Shown here one piece after another: positions 10,418 to 19,983 of a stretch of 64,000 nt of DNA (its first letter is position 1; each line of letters opens with the position of its first letter). Origin of the DNA: Comamonadaceae bacterium (lineage in GTDB: Bacteria > Pseudomonadota > Gammaproteobacteria > Burkholderiales > Burkholderiaceae_C); NCBI GenBank assembly GCA_015999985.1, contig JAECRA010000004.1:1-64000 (forward strand). Direction: 5' to 3'. A program made the translations under genes and the position numbers. The notes below the pieces were generated by a model. The model worked only from the letters and a program-made list of their open reading frames with translations, made no database searches and was not told where the DNA came from.

Positions 10418-11299
10418 GTGTTGACACCCTCGGTTTTGCCAGCGCTGGCGTTGCTCTTCAATGCCTTGGTTTGGGGGCTGTCCTGGATTGTCTTCAAACA
10501 GCTGCAGGCACACGGCGTGCATCCGCTCTGGAGCACCGTGCTGGTGTACGGAACAGCGCTGACTTCTTTGCTGCTCTGGCGCCCACAAGGGTTTCGGGCA
10601 CTGACACGGCACCCCTATCTGATCGGGCTATCCGTCGCGGCCGGACTCACCAATCTGGGGTTTAACTGGAGCGTGACCATAGGCGATGTCATGCGCGTGG
10701 TCTTGCTCTTCTACCTGATGCCAGTCTGGTCGATCTTGCTGGCATGGTGGCTGCTGGACGAGAAGCCATCCCGTGCAGGTCTTGCGCGCCTGGCGCTCGC
10801 GCTCTGCGGTGTGCTGCTGGTATTGAAAAACCCCGATTCCGCCTGGCCATGGCCCGAAAGCCTTGCAGACGCTCTGGCCTTGATGGCTGGGTTCACGTTT
10901 GCGCTGACCAATGCCCTGCTCCGGCGCTGGAGAAGCGCGCCCAGCGATGCCCGTGCAGTCGCCATGTTTGGTGGCGGTTTCGTGATTGCCGGGACCATTG
11001 CAACCATAGGCGTTGGCAACGGAACTATTGCCTTCCTGCCTGCGTTTTCCGTCAGCTGGGTCCCATGGGCGCTGCTGTTGACCGCTGCTTTCCTGGCAGG
11101 CAACCTGGCGCTTCAGTACGGCGCAGCCCGCCTGCCGGCCCAAACGACGTCCCTCATCATGCTGTCGGAGGTCGTCTTTGCAAGCGTGACGGCGGTGATG
11201 CTGGGAGCCTCTCAGTTGAACGCCCGCACCGTCGCGGGTGGCGCCATGATTGTGGGTGCCGCTCTGCTCGCTGCTCGCCTGCCGGACAGGCAAGGATAA
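10418..11299 (+). CDS. EamA-domain (DMT superfamily) transporter
   Basis: A 293-residue inner-membrane protein with two EamA repeats of five hydrophobic helices each, the drug/metabolite exporter architecture. The start is a GTG at 10418, supported by an AGGG sequence eight bases upstream; the nearby ATG at 10413 is in another frame and soon stops. It follows lplT by 36 bp and may be co-transcribed. Exporters of this family handle amino acids or metabolites; the substrate is not deducible. Confidence 0.83.
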   Translation: MLTPSVLPALALLFNALVWGLSWIVFKQLQAHGVHPLWSTVLVYGTALTSLLLWRPQGFRALTRHPYLIGLSVAAGLTNLGFNWSVTIGDVMRVVLLFYLMPVWSILLAWWLLDEKPSRAGLARLALALCGVLLVLKNPDSAWPWPESLADALALMAGFTFALTNALLRRWRSAPSDARAVAMFGGGFVIAGTIATIGVGNGTIAFLPAFSVSWVPWALLLTAAFLAGNLALQYGAARLPAQTTSLIMLSEVVFASVTAVMLGASQLNARTVAGGAMIVGAALLAARLPDRQG

Positions 11300-11362
11300 A
11301 GACAGGCAAGATGTTGGCGATTGCACTATGCTGAACACTGCTCACCCTACAGGGACCGCCAT

Positions 11363-11872
11363 ATGACAGCCGACGCTCATACCAACAGCAAGCAATTTGA
11401 CCAATTTACCGTCACCACACTGGAAGGCCAGCAGCTGCCGCTGTCGGATCTAGCGGGCAAGGTGGTGCTGATCGTCAATACGGCGAGCGCCTGCGGCTTT
11501 ACGCCCCAATTCGCAGGTCTGCAGGACTTGCACGCAAAGTACGCACCTAAAGGGCTGGCAGTGCTCGGATTTCCCTGCAACCAGTTTGGCAGCCAGGACC
11601 CGGGCAGCAACGCCGAGATCGGCGCCTTCTGCCAGAAAAACTACGGTGTCGATTTTCCGATGATGTCCAAGATTGAGGTCAATGGCGCCAGTGCTGCCCC
11701 TCTTTTCAAGTGGCTCAAATCCGAAGCGCCCGGTTTGCTGGGAAGCGAAGCCATCAAATGGAATTTCACCAAGTTCCTGGTTGGCCGCGATGGCCAGGTC
11801 ATCCGGCGCTATGCGCCACTGGATAAGCCGGAGTCGCTTTCAAAAGACATCGAAGACGCTTTAAGCGCCTGA
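11363..11872 (+). CDS. Glutathione peroxidase family protein (cysteine type)
   Basis: A 169-residue thiol peroxidase reducing hydrogen or organic peroxides with glutathione or thioredoxin. The tetrad is visible: peroxidatic Cys44 in ASACGFTPQ, Gln78 in NQFGSQDP, and Trp133-Asn134 in KWNFTKF. Cys90 fits a resolving cysteine. The ATG at 11363 is preferred over 11321 because of the family N-terminus and an upstream AGGGA. Protein is cytoplasmic, with no signal peptide. It converges with the aminotransferase gene downstream. Confidence 0.93.
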   Translation: MTADAHTNSKQFDQFTVTTLEGQQLPLSDLAGKVVLIVNTASACGFTPQFAGLQDLHAKYAPKGLAVLGFPCNQFGSQDPGSNAEIGAFCQKNYGVDFPMMSKIEVNGASAAPLFKWLKSEAPGLLGSEAIKWNFTKFLVGRDGQVIRRYAPLDKPESLSKDIEDALSA

Positions 11873-11910
11873 ATCTATGGATCAGCGGCCACCAAGCGGT
11901 GGCGGTGCCA

Positions 11911-13302
11911 TCAGGCCGTAGCCAACAGCGTCAACTCCAGATCCGCGACGGCGTGACCTAGCCGCTCCACCATCTCGTCAATTTCAGATTCGCTCGACAC
12001 CAAAGGGGGTGCGATAAGTTGCATGTCGCCATATACCCCCTTGTTGGCTCGCCGGTTATAAAGCGCAAGTCCGTGTTTGAGGCCGTGTTCGGTCAGCATA
12101 TTCGGAATGTTCAGTTCTGTCGGGAACGCCTTCTTGGTTGTTTTTTCAGCCACTATCTCAATAGCCATCAACAATCCCAGGCCTCGCACATCACCCACTA
12201 TGGAAGAGCGATCCTTGAGACGCAGTAAGCCAGATTTCAGACGCTCCCCAAGGACGGTGGCACGCGCGAGAAGATTTTGATCGACCACCTCCTCCAACAC
12301 GGCATGTGCAACAGCACAGGAAAAGGGGTTGGAAAAATAAGTGTGACCGTGGATAAACCCGCCATGATTGGCAATGGCATCGACGATGTAATTGGGCGCA
12401 ATCACCGCACCAAACGGCGTATATCCTGCCGCCAGACCCTTGGCTAGCGTGACCAGATCGGGCTGAGCTTCCTGCCAGTGCTGCGACGATAGAAATTTTC
12501 CCGTACGACCCGCCCCGCTCATGATCTCATCGTGAATCAACAGAACACCATAGCGGGAACATATCTCGCGCACGGCTCTGTAATAGGATGGTGGTGACAC
12601 CAATGCGCCGGATGACAAGCCGCCTACGGGCTCCATGATGAAGGCAAGAACCGTATCAGGACCTTCGGCGAGGATTTTCTCTTCCAATGCATTCGCGCAT
12701 GTCTGCGCATGTTCATCGGCCGTCACTCCTTCCGGTAGCCGATAAGTCAGGGGAACCGGCACCTTGGGAGAAATTCGCGTCATGGGTGCGTACAGCGCTT
12801 CAGTGAACGAGTCTCCTGTCACACCGAGGGCGCCAAGCGTAGCGCCGTGATAACTGGGCTCGCGTGAAATTACCTTGTAGCGATCTGGTTGGCCCACTGC
12901 AACAGCGTACTGCCGCGCCATCTTGAGTGCGGATTCGTTGGCTTCGGAGCCTCCAGACACAAAGAAGGCACGGTCAAATCCATCACCTGCCAATTCACAA
13001 ATTCGCTCAGCCAACGCGGCGTTATGCCGGCTTTCGAAGAAGCGTGGATAGGCAAAAGTGACCTTTGCAGCCTGCGCTTGCATTGCTTGGACGACGCGTG
13101 GATTGGAGTGACCCAGATTGCTCACCACCGCGCCCGAGGTGATATCCATATACTGCCGCCCGTTCGTATCATAGAGATAGACCCCCTCTCCCCGATCTAT
13201 TTCCGGCGGTCGCGTTGCGCCTTTTTTGGCATAGAAAGACATGACGGTCCCGCCACGAGGCGTGTCTCCGACGAGGCGTTGAACGGGGGATGGTTTTTGC
13301 AT
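11911..13302 (-). CDS. Class III pyridoxal-phosphate aminotransferase
   Basis: A PLP fold-I omega-aminotransferase. Landmarks are FVSGGSEANESALKMAR, the YHGATLGALG phosphate site, IHDEIMSGAGRTG and the PLP lysine in LVTLAKGLAAGY. Family members transaminate beta-alanine, taurine, 4-aminobutyrate or diamines; the substrate is not resolved here. The ATG at 13302 gives 463 aa. A GTG at 13347, three bases after the stop of the upstream gene, is an alternative that would couple translation. It is the last gene of the operon M20 peptidase, gamma-glutamyltransferase, aminotransferase, suggesting amino-group removal from the released amine or amino acid. Confidence 0.88.
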   Translation of the reverse strand: MQKPSPVQRLVGDTPRGGTVMSFYAKKGATRPPEIDRGEGVYLYDTNGRQYMDITSGAVVSNLGHSNPRVVQAMQAQAAKVTFAYPRFFESRHNAALAERICELAGDGFDRAFFVSGGSEANESALKMARQYAVAVGQPDRYKVISREPSYHGATLGALGVTGDSFTEALYAPMTRISPKVPVPLTYRLPEGVTADEHAQTCANALEEKILAEGPDTVLAFIMEPVGGLSSGALVSPPSYYRAVREICSRYGVLLIHDEIMSGAGRTGKFLSSQHWQEAQPDLVTLAKGLAAGYTPFGAVIAPNYIVDAIANHGGFIHGHTYFSNPFSCAVAHAVLEEVVDQNLLARATVLGERLKSGLLRLKDRSSIVGDVRGLGLLMAIEIVAEKTTKKAFPTELNIPNMLTEHGLKHGLALYNRRANKGVYGDMQLIAPPLVSSESEIDEMVERLGHAVADLELTLLATA

Positions 13303-13350
13303 GGTGCAACTTTGATCGGTGAAAGGAATACGGAGCGCACTGGCCACCGC

Positions 13351-14970
13351 TCAATAGGCTGCAGCCCAACCGTCTCGGCGAGGGTCAGAGCCCGCAGCCC
13401 AACCTCCGCCGTCAAGCGCACGAATCATGGCAACGCTGCAGGGCCCCTCCAATGGGTTTACCTCTCGAACTACATGCCCCAGGGCACGCAGCCCCTGAAC
13501 ACTGCCAGAGGTGAGACTGGATTCGACTGTGAGCACATTCTGTCCACCATGAGGCCAATTGGCCTCCTGTCCAATCTGATCACTGCTCCATCGAGCCGAC
13601 TCCACCAGGCTCTGCGGATCCTGATCGAAGTCGATCAGCCCCACAGCCATCTGAAGATTGACTTGCACCTGGTCATCGGCCCCGGGGGTACCAAAGAGCG
13701 CCCAGACCTTTCCATCCTTCAGCACCATGGGTGCATTCATGGTGTGGCGAACACGCTTTCCTGGCGCAAAGCAGTTCGGGTGCTCAGGATGCAGATGCCA
13801 GCAAGTCATTCGATTGTTCAGCGTGACTCCGGTTTCACTCAAAACGACGCCAGAGCCAAACGCATTGTTCAAGCTCTGAATGGCAGACACTGCATTGCCT
13901 TGCTCGTCAACTACGCAGAAGTAGGTCGTATCGCCTCCCCCCGAAGGTCTCTCTGCAGGTAGGTCAGCCTGGAGGGCCTTTTCAACGCAGATCCGCGCCG
14001 CGAGCTCAGCCCCATACTCGGATGACATTAGTTTTTCCAGCGGGATGTGCCCCGTCCTCGGATCGCAGGCATAGCGCTCACGGTCGGCGAAAGCCAGTTT
14101 CTTTGCTTCCACCATGAGGTGCAAAACCTCTGGGCTCAGTCGCTCATACTTACCAAGGTCGAAGTGCTCCAAAACGAGCAATTCCTGCAACATAGTGAAA
14201 CCCATGGAGCAAGGCGGTGTCTGCGCGACGGAAAACCCCCGGTATGAAACCATGAGGGGCACTTGCTCGTCGGCTTCAACTGCAGACAGGTCGTGGCGCG
14301 TCATGGGCACGCCCCGAGCCTGCATATCCCTGACAAGTTGGTTCGCAATTTCTCCTCGGTAGAAATCATCAGCGCCATGAGCCGCAATTCGCGCAAGGGT
14401 TCGCGCGAGGGCTGGCTGAACCACCCAGAAACCGACTTGGGGGACGCTTCCTTCATGCAAAAACGTCGCGGCCGCGACTCTATCGCCTTGCAGCTTTTCA
14501 AGATTGTTCCGCGCGAATCGTTGAAACGCATGCGTCACTGCAAAACCTGCCTCGGCCGCCTCAATCGCCGGGCTGCATACACGGGACCAAGGCAAACTAC
14601 CGTGCTTTTCATGCATCCGATAAAGTGCCGCAAGCGAGCCGGGAATAGAGACACTGCGCGGGCCGCGCAAAGGCATTCCATCGACCTTGAAGTCTGCGTG
14701 CTGGTAGACCGCAGGGCTCGTTCCGGCCCCCGCGTACACAAGGCCATGACCCAGCGAAGCGTCAAACGCGTGATAAAAGCCATCACCGCCCAGACCCGAC
14801 ATGTGGGGTTCGACGACGCCGAGCGTCAGGGAAGCAGCCACTGCGGCATCAAATGCATTTCCGCCTTGCCTGAGCACATCAAGCGCGGACTGGGTTGCCA
14901 TGGGGTGATTGGTCGCGACAGCGCCGCGCTGTCCCATGATGAGCGGGCGGTGTGATCGGAGAGTTTTCAT
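13351..14970 (-). CDS. Gamma-glutamyltransferase family (Ntn hydrolase)
   Basis: A 539-residue gamma-glutamyltranspeptidase-type Ntn hydrolase, made as a precursor that cleaves itself. The N-terminal GAVATNHPMATQSAL and GGNAFDAAVA blocks are typical. The processing and catalytic site is GGGDTTYFCVVD with Thr348 as predicted nucleophile, followed by NNRMTCW. No signal peptide is visible, so it appears cytoplasmic, unlike periplasmic Ggt, and may be a specialised hydrolase acting on a gamma-glutamyl or acyl-amide substrate. It overlaps the upstream peptidase gene by 4 bp. Confidence 0.88.
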   Translation of the reverse strand: MKTLRSHRPLIMGQRGAVATNHPMATQSALDVLRQGGNAFDAAVAASLTLGVVEPHMSGLGGDGFYHAFDASLGHGLVYAGAGTSPAVYQHADFKVDGMPLRGPRSVSIPGSLAALYRMHEKHGSLPWSRVCSPAIEAAEAGFAVTHAFQRFARNNLEKLQGDRVAAATFLHEGSVPQVGFWVVQPALARTLARIAAHGADDFYRGEIANQLVRDMQARGVPMTRHDLSAVEADEQVPLMVSYRGFSVAQTPPCSMGFTMLQELLVLEHFDLGKYERLSPEVLHLMVEAKKLAFADRERYACDPRTGHIPLEKLMSSEYGAELAARICVEKALQADLPAERPSGGGDTTYFCVVDEQGNAVSAIQSLNNAFGSGVVLSETGVTLNNRMTCWHLHPEHPNCFAPGKRVRHTMNAPMVLKDGKVWALFGTPGADDQVQVNLQMAVGLIDFDQDPQSLVESARWSSDQIGQEANWPHGGQNVLTVESSLTSGSVQGLRALGHVVREVNPLEGPCSVAMIRALDGGGWAAGSDPRRDGWAAAY

Positions 14971-16379
14971 TGAGGGACCACCGCTTCAGGGTTCATCTGT
15001 TGAAGATCCACTTCGCCCAAATCCCAGAACAATCCAGCCATGAGGCCCAAAGCCTCTCTCACAACTGAGCCTAGAAGATGCTCGTTGGGCGCGTGCTGAG
15101 CGCAGCCTGGATAGGAATGAGGGACCCAGATGGTCGGCAGCCCGAGTGCCAAGGCGAAGATATCGTTGGGCAGCGTACCCCCTAGATTCGGCAACACAGC
15201 TATGGGCTTGCCCGAGGATTTCTCGATGGAACCCTTGGCCCAGCGCACCCAGGCAGAGTCAGGGTCCAGACGAGTGGCAGGTGCCCCTCTGGAGACCTCC
15301 ACCTCCACCATGGGAAAGCCGTGCTCGTCCAGGTGCCGGCGCAGGTGTGTGGCCACGTTTTCCCAATCTGTACCCACGATGAAACGAAGCTGACAGTGAG
15401 CTACGGCTTTGGGAGGAATCGCATTGACTGGATTGGCAGGGTTACCCGCATCGAGCGCCAGAATCTCCAGCGCATTCCAGGCAAACAAGCGCTCTTCCGG
15501 CCTGAGGCCAGGCTCACCCCAATCAAGATCTATCTCTGGATCACCCGGCTCTGGAGCTAACTGGAGCAAGGCGACTGCATCCCTGACCGCCTCGGGAACG
15601 TCTTGGGGACAAAGCCCCCGCACACGAAGGGCTCCATGCCCATCCACTATAGAGCTCAGCGCGGCGGCAAGCGTGGTCGCGGGATTGCGAAGCAATCCGC
15701 CCCAGTTACCTGAGTGATAAGGCAGGGCGCGGCTGGTCACGCGGAGCTTGAAATTCACAATGCCCCGCGAACCGAGGAAAACAGTGGGCTGGTGCGCGCT
15801 CAGCCTTGGCCCATCAGACGCCAGGAATAGATCCGCCTTGAGCGCATCACGGTGCTTTTCGCAGAACTCACGTAGGCCAGGTGAGCCTACCTCTTCACCC
15901 ATCTCCAGAACCAAAATCAGATTAAATCCGAGCACTCGATTGCGGCATTCGAGAACCGCCTCCAGCGCCGCCAGATTGATGCTGTGCTGTCCTTTGTTGT
16001 CAGCAGTGCCGCGGCCATACCACCGATCTTCATCGATAGAGAGCTCCCATGGGCTTCGGTCTTCCGACCATTGGCTGTCCATTCCTGTGACGACATCGCC
16101 ATGCCCGTACATCAGGACCGTAGGACGCTCGACATCTTCCACTCGATCTGCCACCAGGAAGTGATTGCTGCGATCGTTGACCACCACTGATTCCAAGCGC
16201 GTGGAAAAGCCCAGATCGTGAAGCTTTGATTGCATCTGTTGAAGATACTCAAGCAAGGCCTGTGGTGACCCCCCGGGAGTGTTCACCGTTCGCTTTGAAA
16301 TTCTCTCTTTCAAGCACTGGAAGAATTCACCAGAGTCGTACTGAGCCAGGGCAGCGTTGATGGCGGAAATTCTGTTCAT
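14967..16379 (-). CDS. M20 family metallopeptidase (dipeptidase-like)
   Basis: A di-zinc amidohydrolase of the M20 clan that cleaves dipeptides or N-acyl amino acids. Counting from the ATG at 16379: YGHGDVV (His93), GRGTADNKG (Asp127 bridging), EMGEEVGSPG (Glu162-Glu163) and ASDGPRL (Asp189) supply the metal ligands and general base. The gene product is 470 aa, with the inserted dimerisation domain usual for the family. Start at 16379 is chosen over 16403 on domain fit. It is the first gene of the operon and is transcribed divergently from the LysR regulator. Confidence 0.87.
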   Translation of the reverse strand: MNRISAINAALAQYDSGEFFQCLKERISKRTVNTPGGSPQALLEYLQQMQSKLHDLGFSTRLESVVVNDRSNHFLVADRVEDVERPTVLMYGHGDVVTGMDSQWSEDRSPWELSIDEDRWYGRGTADNKGQHSINLAALEAVLECRNRVLGFNLILVLEMGEEVGSPGLREFCEKHRDALKADLFLASDGPRLSAHQPTVFLGSRGIVNFKLRVTSRALPYHSGNWGGLLRNPATTLAAALSSIVDGHGALRVRGLCPQDVPEAVRDAVALLQLAPEPGDPEIDLDWGEPGLRPEERLFAWNALEILALDAGNPANPVNAIPPKAVAHCQLRFIVGTDWENVATHLRRHLDEHGFPMVEVEVSRGAPATRLDPDSAWVRWAKGSIEKSSGKPIAVLPNLGGTLPNDIFALALGLPTIWVPHSYPGCAQHAPNEHLLGSVVREALGLMAGLFWDLGEVDLQQMNPEAVVPQ

Positions 16380-16404
16380 GGGAAAGCAGCTTAGCGTCAG
16401 CAAG

Positions 16405-16433
16405 CTTTCACTACAATTAGATGTTTCTGAAAG
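16405..16433. promoter_or_regulatory. Inverted repeat in the divergent LysR/peptidase promoter region
   Basis: CTTTCA (16405-16410) and TGAAAG (16428-16433) form a perfect six-base inverted repeat with a 17-bp AT-rich spacer. It lies between the divergent M20 peptidase (start 16379) and lysR (start 16468), where LysR-type regulators normally bind. The assignment as operator is inference. Confidence 0.4.
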
Positions 16434-16467
16434 AACCTTTCCCTTTTCAGCAAAGCTTCAGATCACT

Positions 16468-17478
16468 ATGCAGCCATTACTGATATCAACAGGTGTTCGG
16501 TATTTCCTCGCGGTGGCGGAATGTGAGTCTCTCAGCGCCGCGGCCCTTAAGCTCCACGTGGCGGTGTCGGCCATCAGCCGTCAGATAGCGAAACTCGAAG
16601 ACATGTTCGGCTGCCCGCTGTTCGACAGGCACGCTCGCGGCGTCCAATTGACTGAAGCGGGAGAACGCCTGGCCAAGTTTGCCCGTGCAGTCAGGCTGGA
16701 CGCGGATCGTGTGATCGAGGAGGTCCGGGGCGTGGCTGCCCACGGCTCTGGCATCGTAAGGGTCGGCACGGTAGAGGGTCTTGCCGGCGGTTTCATGCCC
16801 CATGCCATGGCTGAATTCCGCCGGAAGAATCCCGGCATCGCTATTCATCTGCATGTGGATGCGCCCGCAGAAATAAGCCGCTTGCTTCAGCAGGGAGAGA
16901 TCGACCTGGCGGTCAAATACAGCGTGGAGCCGGAGCCCAGTTTGGACATCCTGCACCAGCAAAAAGCCCCCATAGTCGCACTGGTCAGTCGCCACCACGC
17001 CCTCGCTCGCAGACGCAGCGTGACCGTGGCGGAATTGGTTACGCAGCCGCTAGGAATGCCCGACCAAAGAAACACTGTACGTTCGGCCTTTGAACTTTGC
17101 TGCGCTCAAAACGGCCTTCACTTCGAACCCGCATTCACAGGAAATGCATCCTGTTTGGCAGAGCTCGCCGTTCAGGGTCATGTGGTCACCCTGGGCGGAC
17201 ACGTAGGATCGGCGCAATTGATCTCGCAAGGCGATTTGCGTGCCATCCCTATCGAAGATCAGTTGCTCAAACTACGCACTATGGCCATCTTGGTGCTGAA
17301 AGGGCGGCATCTGCCCAGCACAGCCACTGCTTTCGTCCAGCATCTGGCGACAGCGATCAAGAAGGCCTCGCCTCTGACCGGAGGCCGCTCCTCATCAGGA
17401 CGTTCGCCCTTTTCAGCTCAACGCAGCAAGGCCCGTCTCACGAAATCGACTCAGTCCAGCCGGATTCCTGCGCGATAG
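16468..17478 (+). CDS. LysR family transcriptional regulator
   Basis: A 336-residue LysR-type regulator. The N-terminal winged helix-turn-helix has AECESLSAAALKLHVAVSA and ISRQIAKLEDMFGCPLFDR, followed by a periplasmic-binding-fold effector domain. The ATG at 16468 is chosen because the family helix begins a few residues later; the in-frame ATG at 16357 would overlap the divergent peptidase. By position it should control the peptidase-Ggt-aminotransferase operon. Its last 28 bp overlap the 3' end of the convergent Bug receptor gene. The C-terminal tail beyond about residue 300 is Ser/Arg-rich and unusual. Confidence 0.9.
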   Translation: MQPLLISTGVRYFLAVAECESLSAAALKLHVAVSAISRQIAKLEDMFGCPLFDRHARGVQLTEAGERLAKFARAVRLDADRVIEEVRGVAAHGSGIVRVGTVEGLAGGFMPHAMAEFRRKNPGIAIHLHVDAPAEISRLLQQGEIDLAVKYSVEPEPSLDILHQQKAPIVALVSRHHALARRRSVTVAELVTQPLGMPDQRNTVRSAFELCCAQNGLHFEPAFTGNASCLAELAVQGHVVTLGGHVGSAQLISQGDLRAIPIEDQLLKLRTMAILVLKGRHLPSTATAFVQHLATAIKKASPLTGGRSSSGRSPFSAQRSKARLTKSTQSSRIPAR

Positions 17479-18431
17479 GCGAGCGCCCGATACTTGGAGA
17501 TTTCCGCCTCAATCTGCTTGCCCATGGCCGCAGCCGCTACGGCTGCAGTGTCAATGGACTGCGCCTGCAAGCTGGCGCGAATGTCGGGCAATTTCATGAT
17601 GTCCAGCAACTCCCGGGACAGCCTTTCCACCACAGGTGCAGGCGTTCCCCCTGGCGCTGCAACACCATACCAACCGTCGAAAGTAGCTCCAGGATAGCCA
17701 GCCTCGGCGATGGTGGGCAGCGTAGGCAGCAATGGAGAACGAACCGCCCCAAAATTGGCAAGCGCTCGAATTTTTCCCGCCTTTATCTGAGGTGCCGCGC
17801 TGGCGGCAGTGTCCAGCGACACCTCTACCTCCTTCGATAGCAACGCAAACATGGCAGGGGCGCTACCTTTGTAAGCCACATCAGCCAGTTTGATGCTGGC
17901 CGCCATTTGCAATAACTCTCCTGCCAGATGAGGAACTGTGCCGGGGCCATGTGTGGCGTAGTTCAACCTGCCCGGCTGCGCCTTTGCCTTGACTACGAGA
18001 TCCTGAACTGAACGGAGTTCAGACTCAGCAGGTACCAGCAGCAACAGCGGCACTCTTGCAATGATGGCCACAGGGGAAAAATCCTTCAACGCGTCATAGC
18101 GCAACTTGTTGCGCATCGCGGGATTGATGCTCCACGTGCTCGCACCTGATAGAAGCAGTGTGGTGCCATCAGGTCGCGCGCGCGCGACCAGTTCCGCTCC
18201 TATGACCGTCCCGGCACCGGGTTTGTTGTCGACCACGACAGAGACTCCCAGGCGCTCTGAAAGCTTAGGTGCAATGGCTCTTGCCACAATGTCGGTCCCG
18301 CCGCCAGGCGCGAAAGGCACCAGCAAATTGATGGATCGAGCGGACGAGAGCGAAGCTTGCGCACGAATCAATGGCGATACCGAAAGCGATGCAAGGCCAA
18401 GTGGCACTTTGATTAGGTTTCTCCGGAGCAT
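17451..18431 (-). CDS. Bug/TctC family periplasmic solute-binding protein
   Basis: A 326-residue tripartite-tricarboxylate-transporter-type receptor. It starts MLRRNLIKVPLGLASL and ends its secretion signal near IRAQA, followed by the family blocks LLVPFAPGGGTDIVAR, VVVDNKPGAGTVIGAE and NYATHGPGTVPHLAGELL. Such proteins capture carboxylates, amides or aromatic acids for TctAB. No tctA or tctB gene is adjacent, as is usual for the expanded Bug families of Burkholderiales. It overlaps lysR convergently by 28 bp. It may serve the neighbouring peptidase operon. Confidence 0.9.
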   Translation of the reverse strand: MLRRNLIKVPLGLASLSVSPLIRAQASLSSARSINLLVPFAPGGGTDIVARAIAPKLSERLGVSVVVDNKPGAGTVIGAELVARARPDGTTLLLSGASTWSINPAMRNKLRYDALKDFSPVAIIARVPLLLLVPAESELRSVQDLVVKAKAQPGRLNYATHGPGTVPHLAGELLQMAASIKLADVAYKGSAPAMFALLSKEVEVSLDTAASAAPQIKAGKIRALANFGAVRSPLLPTLPTIAEAGYPGATFDGWYGVAAPGGTPAPVVERLSRELLDIMKLPDIRASLQAQSIDTAAVAAAAMGKQIEAEISKYRALAYRAGIRLD

Positions 18432-18668
18432 TTTTCAAGCGTGTTCGTTGTGGGTTTTTCGAGGGAGCCACAACATTCGAACATCAATGAACCCGAATAA
18501 CCATTGGCGTTTTCTCAACCAAGGTTTCTAAAAAATAGAAAGCATGGCGAGCGCCTGGATGCACTGGCTTGAGCCGACACCTCAGGGAGCGCCCTGAAAG
18601 CTGCTCTGCGCTTGGCGCGTGCCAGGCCGCGTCTTCAGGCTTGCCCGTCGGCTTGGAGCTGAAGAAAC

Positions 18669-19910
18669 TCAACCGTGTGAAATGCTTTCGTCGAGCAATT
18701 CAACCCAATGGCGCACCGGTACTTCCGTGCCGGACTGCAAGTGTGTAATGCACCCGATGTTGGCTGAGACGATGGCGCTCGGCTGATCGGCCACCCGCTC
18801 GCCCAGCAGGTTGCCAAGCTTGCGGTCGCGCAGCCGGGTCGCCAGCTCTGGCTGCAAAACCGAATAGGTTCCTGCCGACCCGCAGCACAGGTGCGACTCC
18901 GCTGAGGCCAGCCGCAAATCGAAACCCAGTGCCCGCATATGCTGCTCGACACCGCCACGCAATTGCTGGCCGTGCTGCAAGGTACATGGAGGATGGAACA
19001 CCACGGTACCGGGCTTGGCACCCACCTTGCCCTTCAGCGCGGCAGCGATGTCGGGCAGAAGTTCGCTCAAATCACGCGTCAAGGCACTCACGCGTTCTGC
19101 TTTGGCCGCGTAAGCTGGGTCCGCCTTGAGCGCGTGGCCGTAATCCTTCACCGCCGCGCCGCAGCCAGAGGCGTTCATGACGAGGGTGTCCACCTCATCC
19201 GACTCGATGTAGGGCCACCAGGCATCAATATTGCGCCTCATCTGGCTCAATGCGCCGTCTTGATCATTCAGGTGAAAACGCACGGCACCGCAACAGCCCT
19301 GGCCCCTGGGGCGTATGGTCTGAATACCAGCGGCATCCAGAACGCGGGCGGTCGCCCGATTGATATTGGGCGCCATGGAGGGCTGTACGCAGCCTTCCAG
19401 CATCAACACTTTGCGCTCATGTTGACGCTTGGGCCATGCGCCGGCCTTTTGCGGCGCAGGCACCTTGGCCCGCACGCCCGGCGGCAGAATTCCCCGCACA
19501 GACTGACCCAGACGCATGGCAGGGCCAAACAATGGAGAAGACAGGCCAACTCGAAGCATGCCTCGCATGCGCCGTTCTGCCGGCGGCCGGGGTACCTTCT
19601 GTTCAACCACCTTGCGCCCTATATCCAGCAGGTGCGCATATTGGACGCCGCTCGGGCAAGTGGTCTCGCAATTACGGCATGTCAGACAGCGGTCCAGGTG
19701 AATCTGTGTGTCACGAGTGGGGGTTTCACCCTCCAGCATTTGCTTGATCAGGTAGATGCGCCCGCGCGGGCCGTCCAGCTCGTCACCCAACAACTGGTAT
19801 GTGGGGCAAGTGGCTGTACAGAAGCCGCAGTGCACGCACTTGCGCAAGATGGCCTCGGCTTCAAGGCCGTCGGGCGTATTCTGAAATTCTGGCGCGAGAT
19901 GGGTTTGCAT
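18669..19910 (-). CDS. glcF: Glycolate oxidase iron-sulfur subunit GlcF
   Basis: The electron-transfer subunit of glycolate oxidase, which converts glycolate to glyoxylate with GlcD and GlcE. Two [4Fe-4S] motifs are visible: CVHCGFCTATCP and CLTCRNCETTCP, near the N-terminus. Two cysteine-rich CCG-type domains follow (GCVQPSMAPN...GQGCCGA and HPPCTLQHGQQ...HLCCGSAG). The length of 413 aa is typical. It lies 73 bp downstream of glcE on the same strand. Confidence 0.94.
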   Translation of the reverse strand: MQTHLAPEFQNTPDGLEAEAILRKCVHCGFCTATCPTYQLLGDELDGPRGRIYLIKQMLEGETPTRDTQIHLDRCLTCRNCETTCPSGVQYAHLLDIGRKVVEQKVPRPPAERRMRGMLRVGLSSPLFGPAMRLGQSVRGILPPGVRAKVPAPQKAGAWPKRQHERKVLMLEGCVQPSMAPNINRATARVLDAAGIQTIRPRGQGCCGAVRFHLNDQDGALSQMRRNIDAWWPYIESDEVDTLVMNASGCGAAVKDYGHALKADPAYAAKAERVSALTRDLSELLPDIAAALKGKVGAKPGTVVFHPPCTLQHGQQLRGGVEQHMRALGFDLRLASAESHLCCGSAGTYSVLQPELATRLRDRKLGNLLGERVADQPSAIVSANIGCITHLQSGTEVPVRHWVELLDESISHG

Positions 19911-19983
19911 TTGCCTAGAAGCTGTCGTTGGACGTGCCAGAGCAGGTCATCATGGGTGAAGCATTCGGTTGAGTTTCCAAAAA

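Noticed and set aside
18484..18672. 62-codon minus-strand frame after glcF, starting with TTG overlapping the stop
   Set aside because: No domain or membrane character and a weak start; the interval 18432-18668 appears non-coding.
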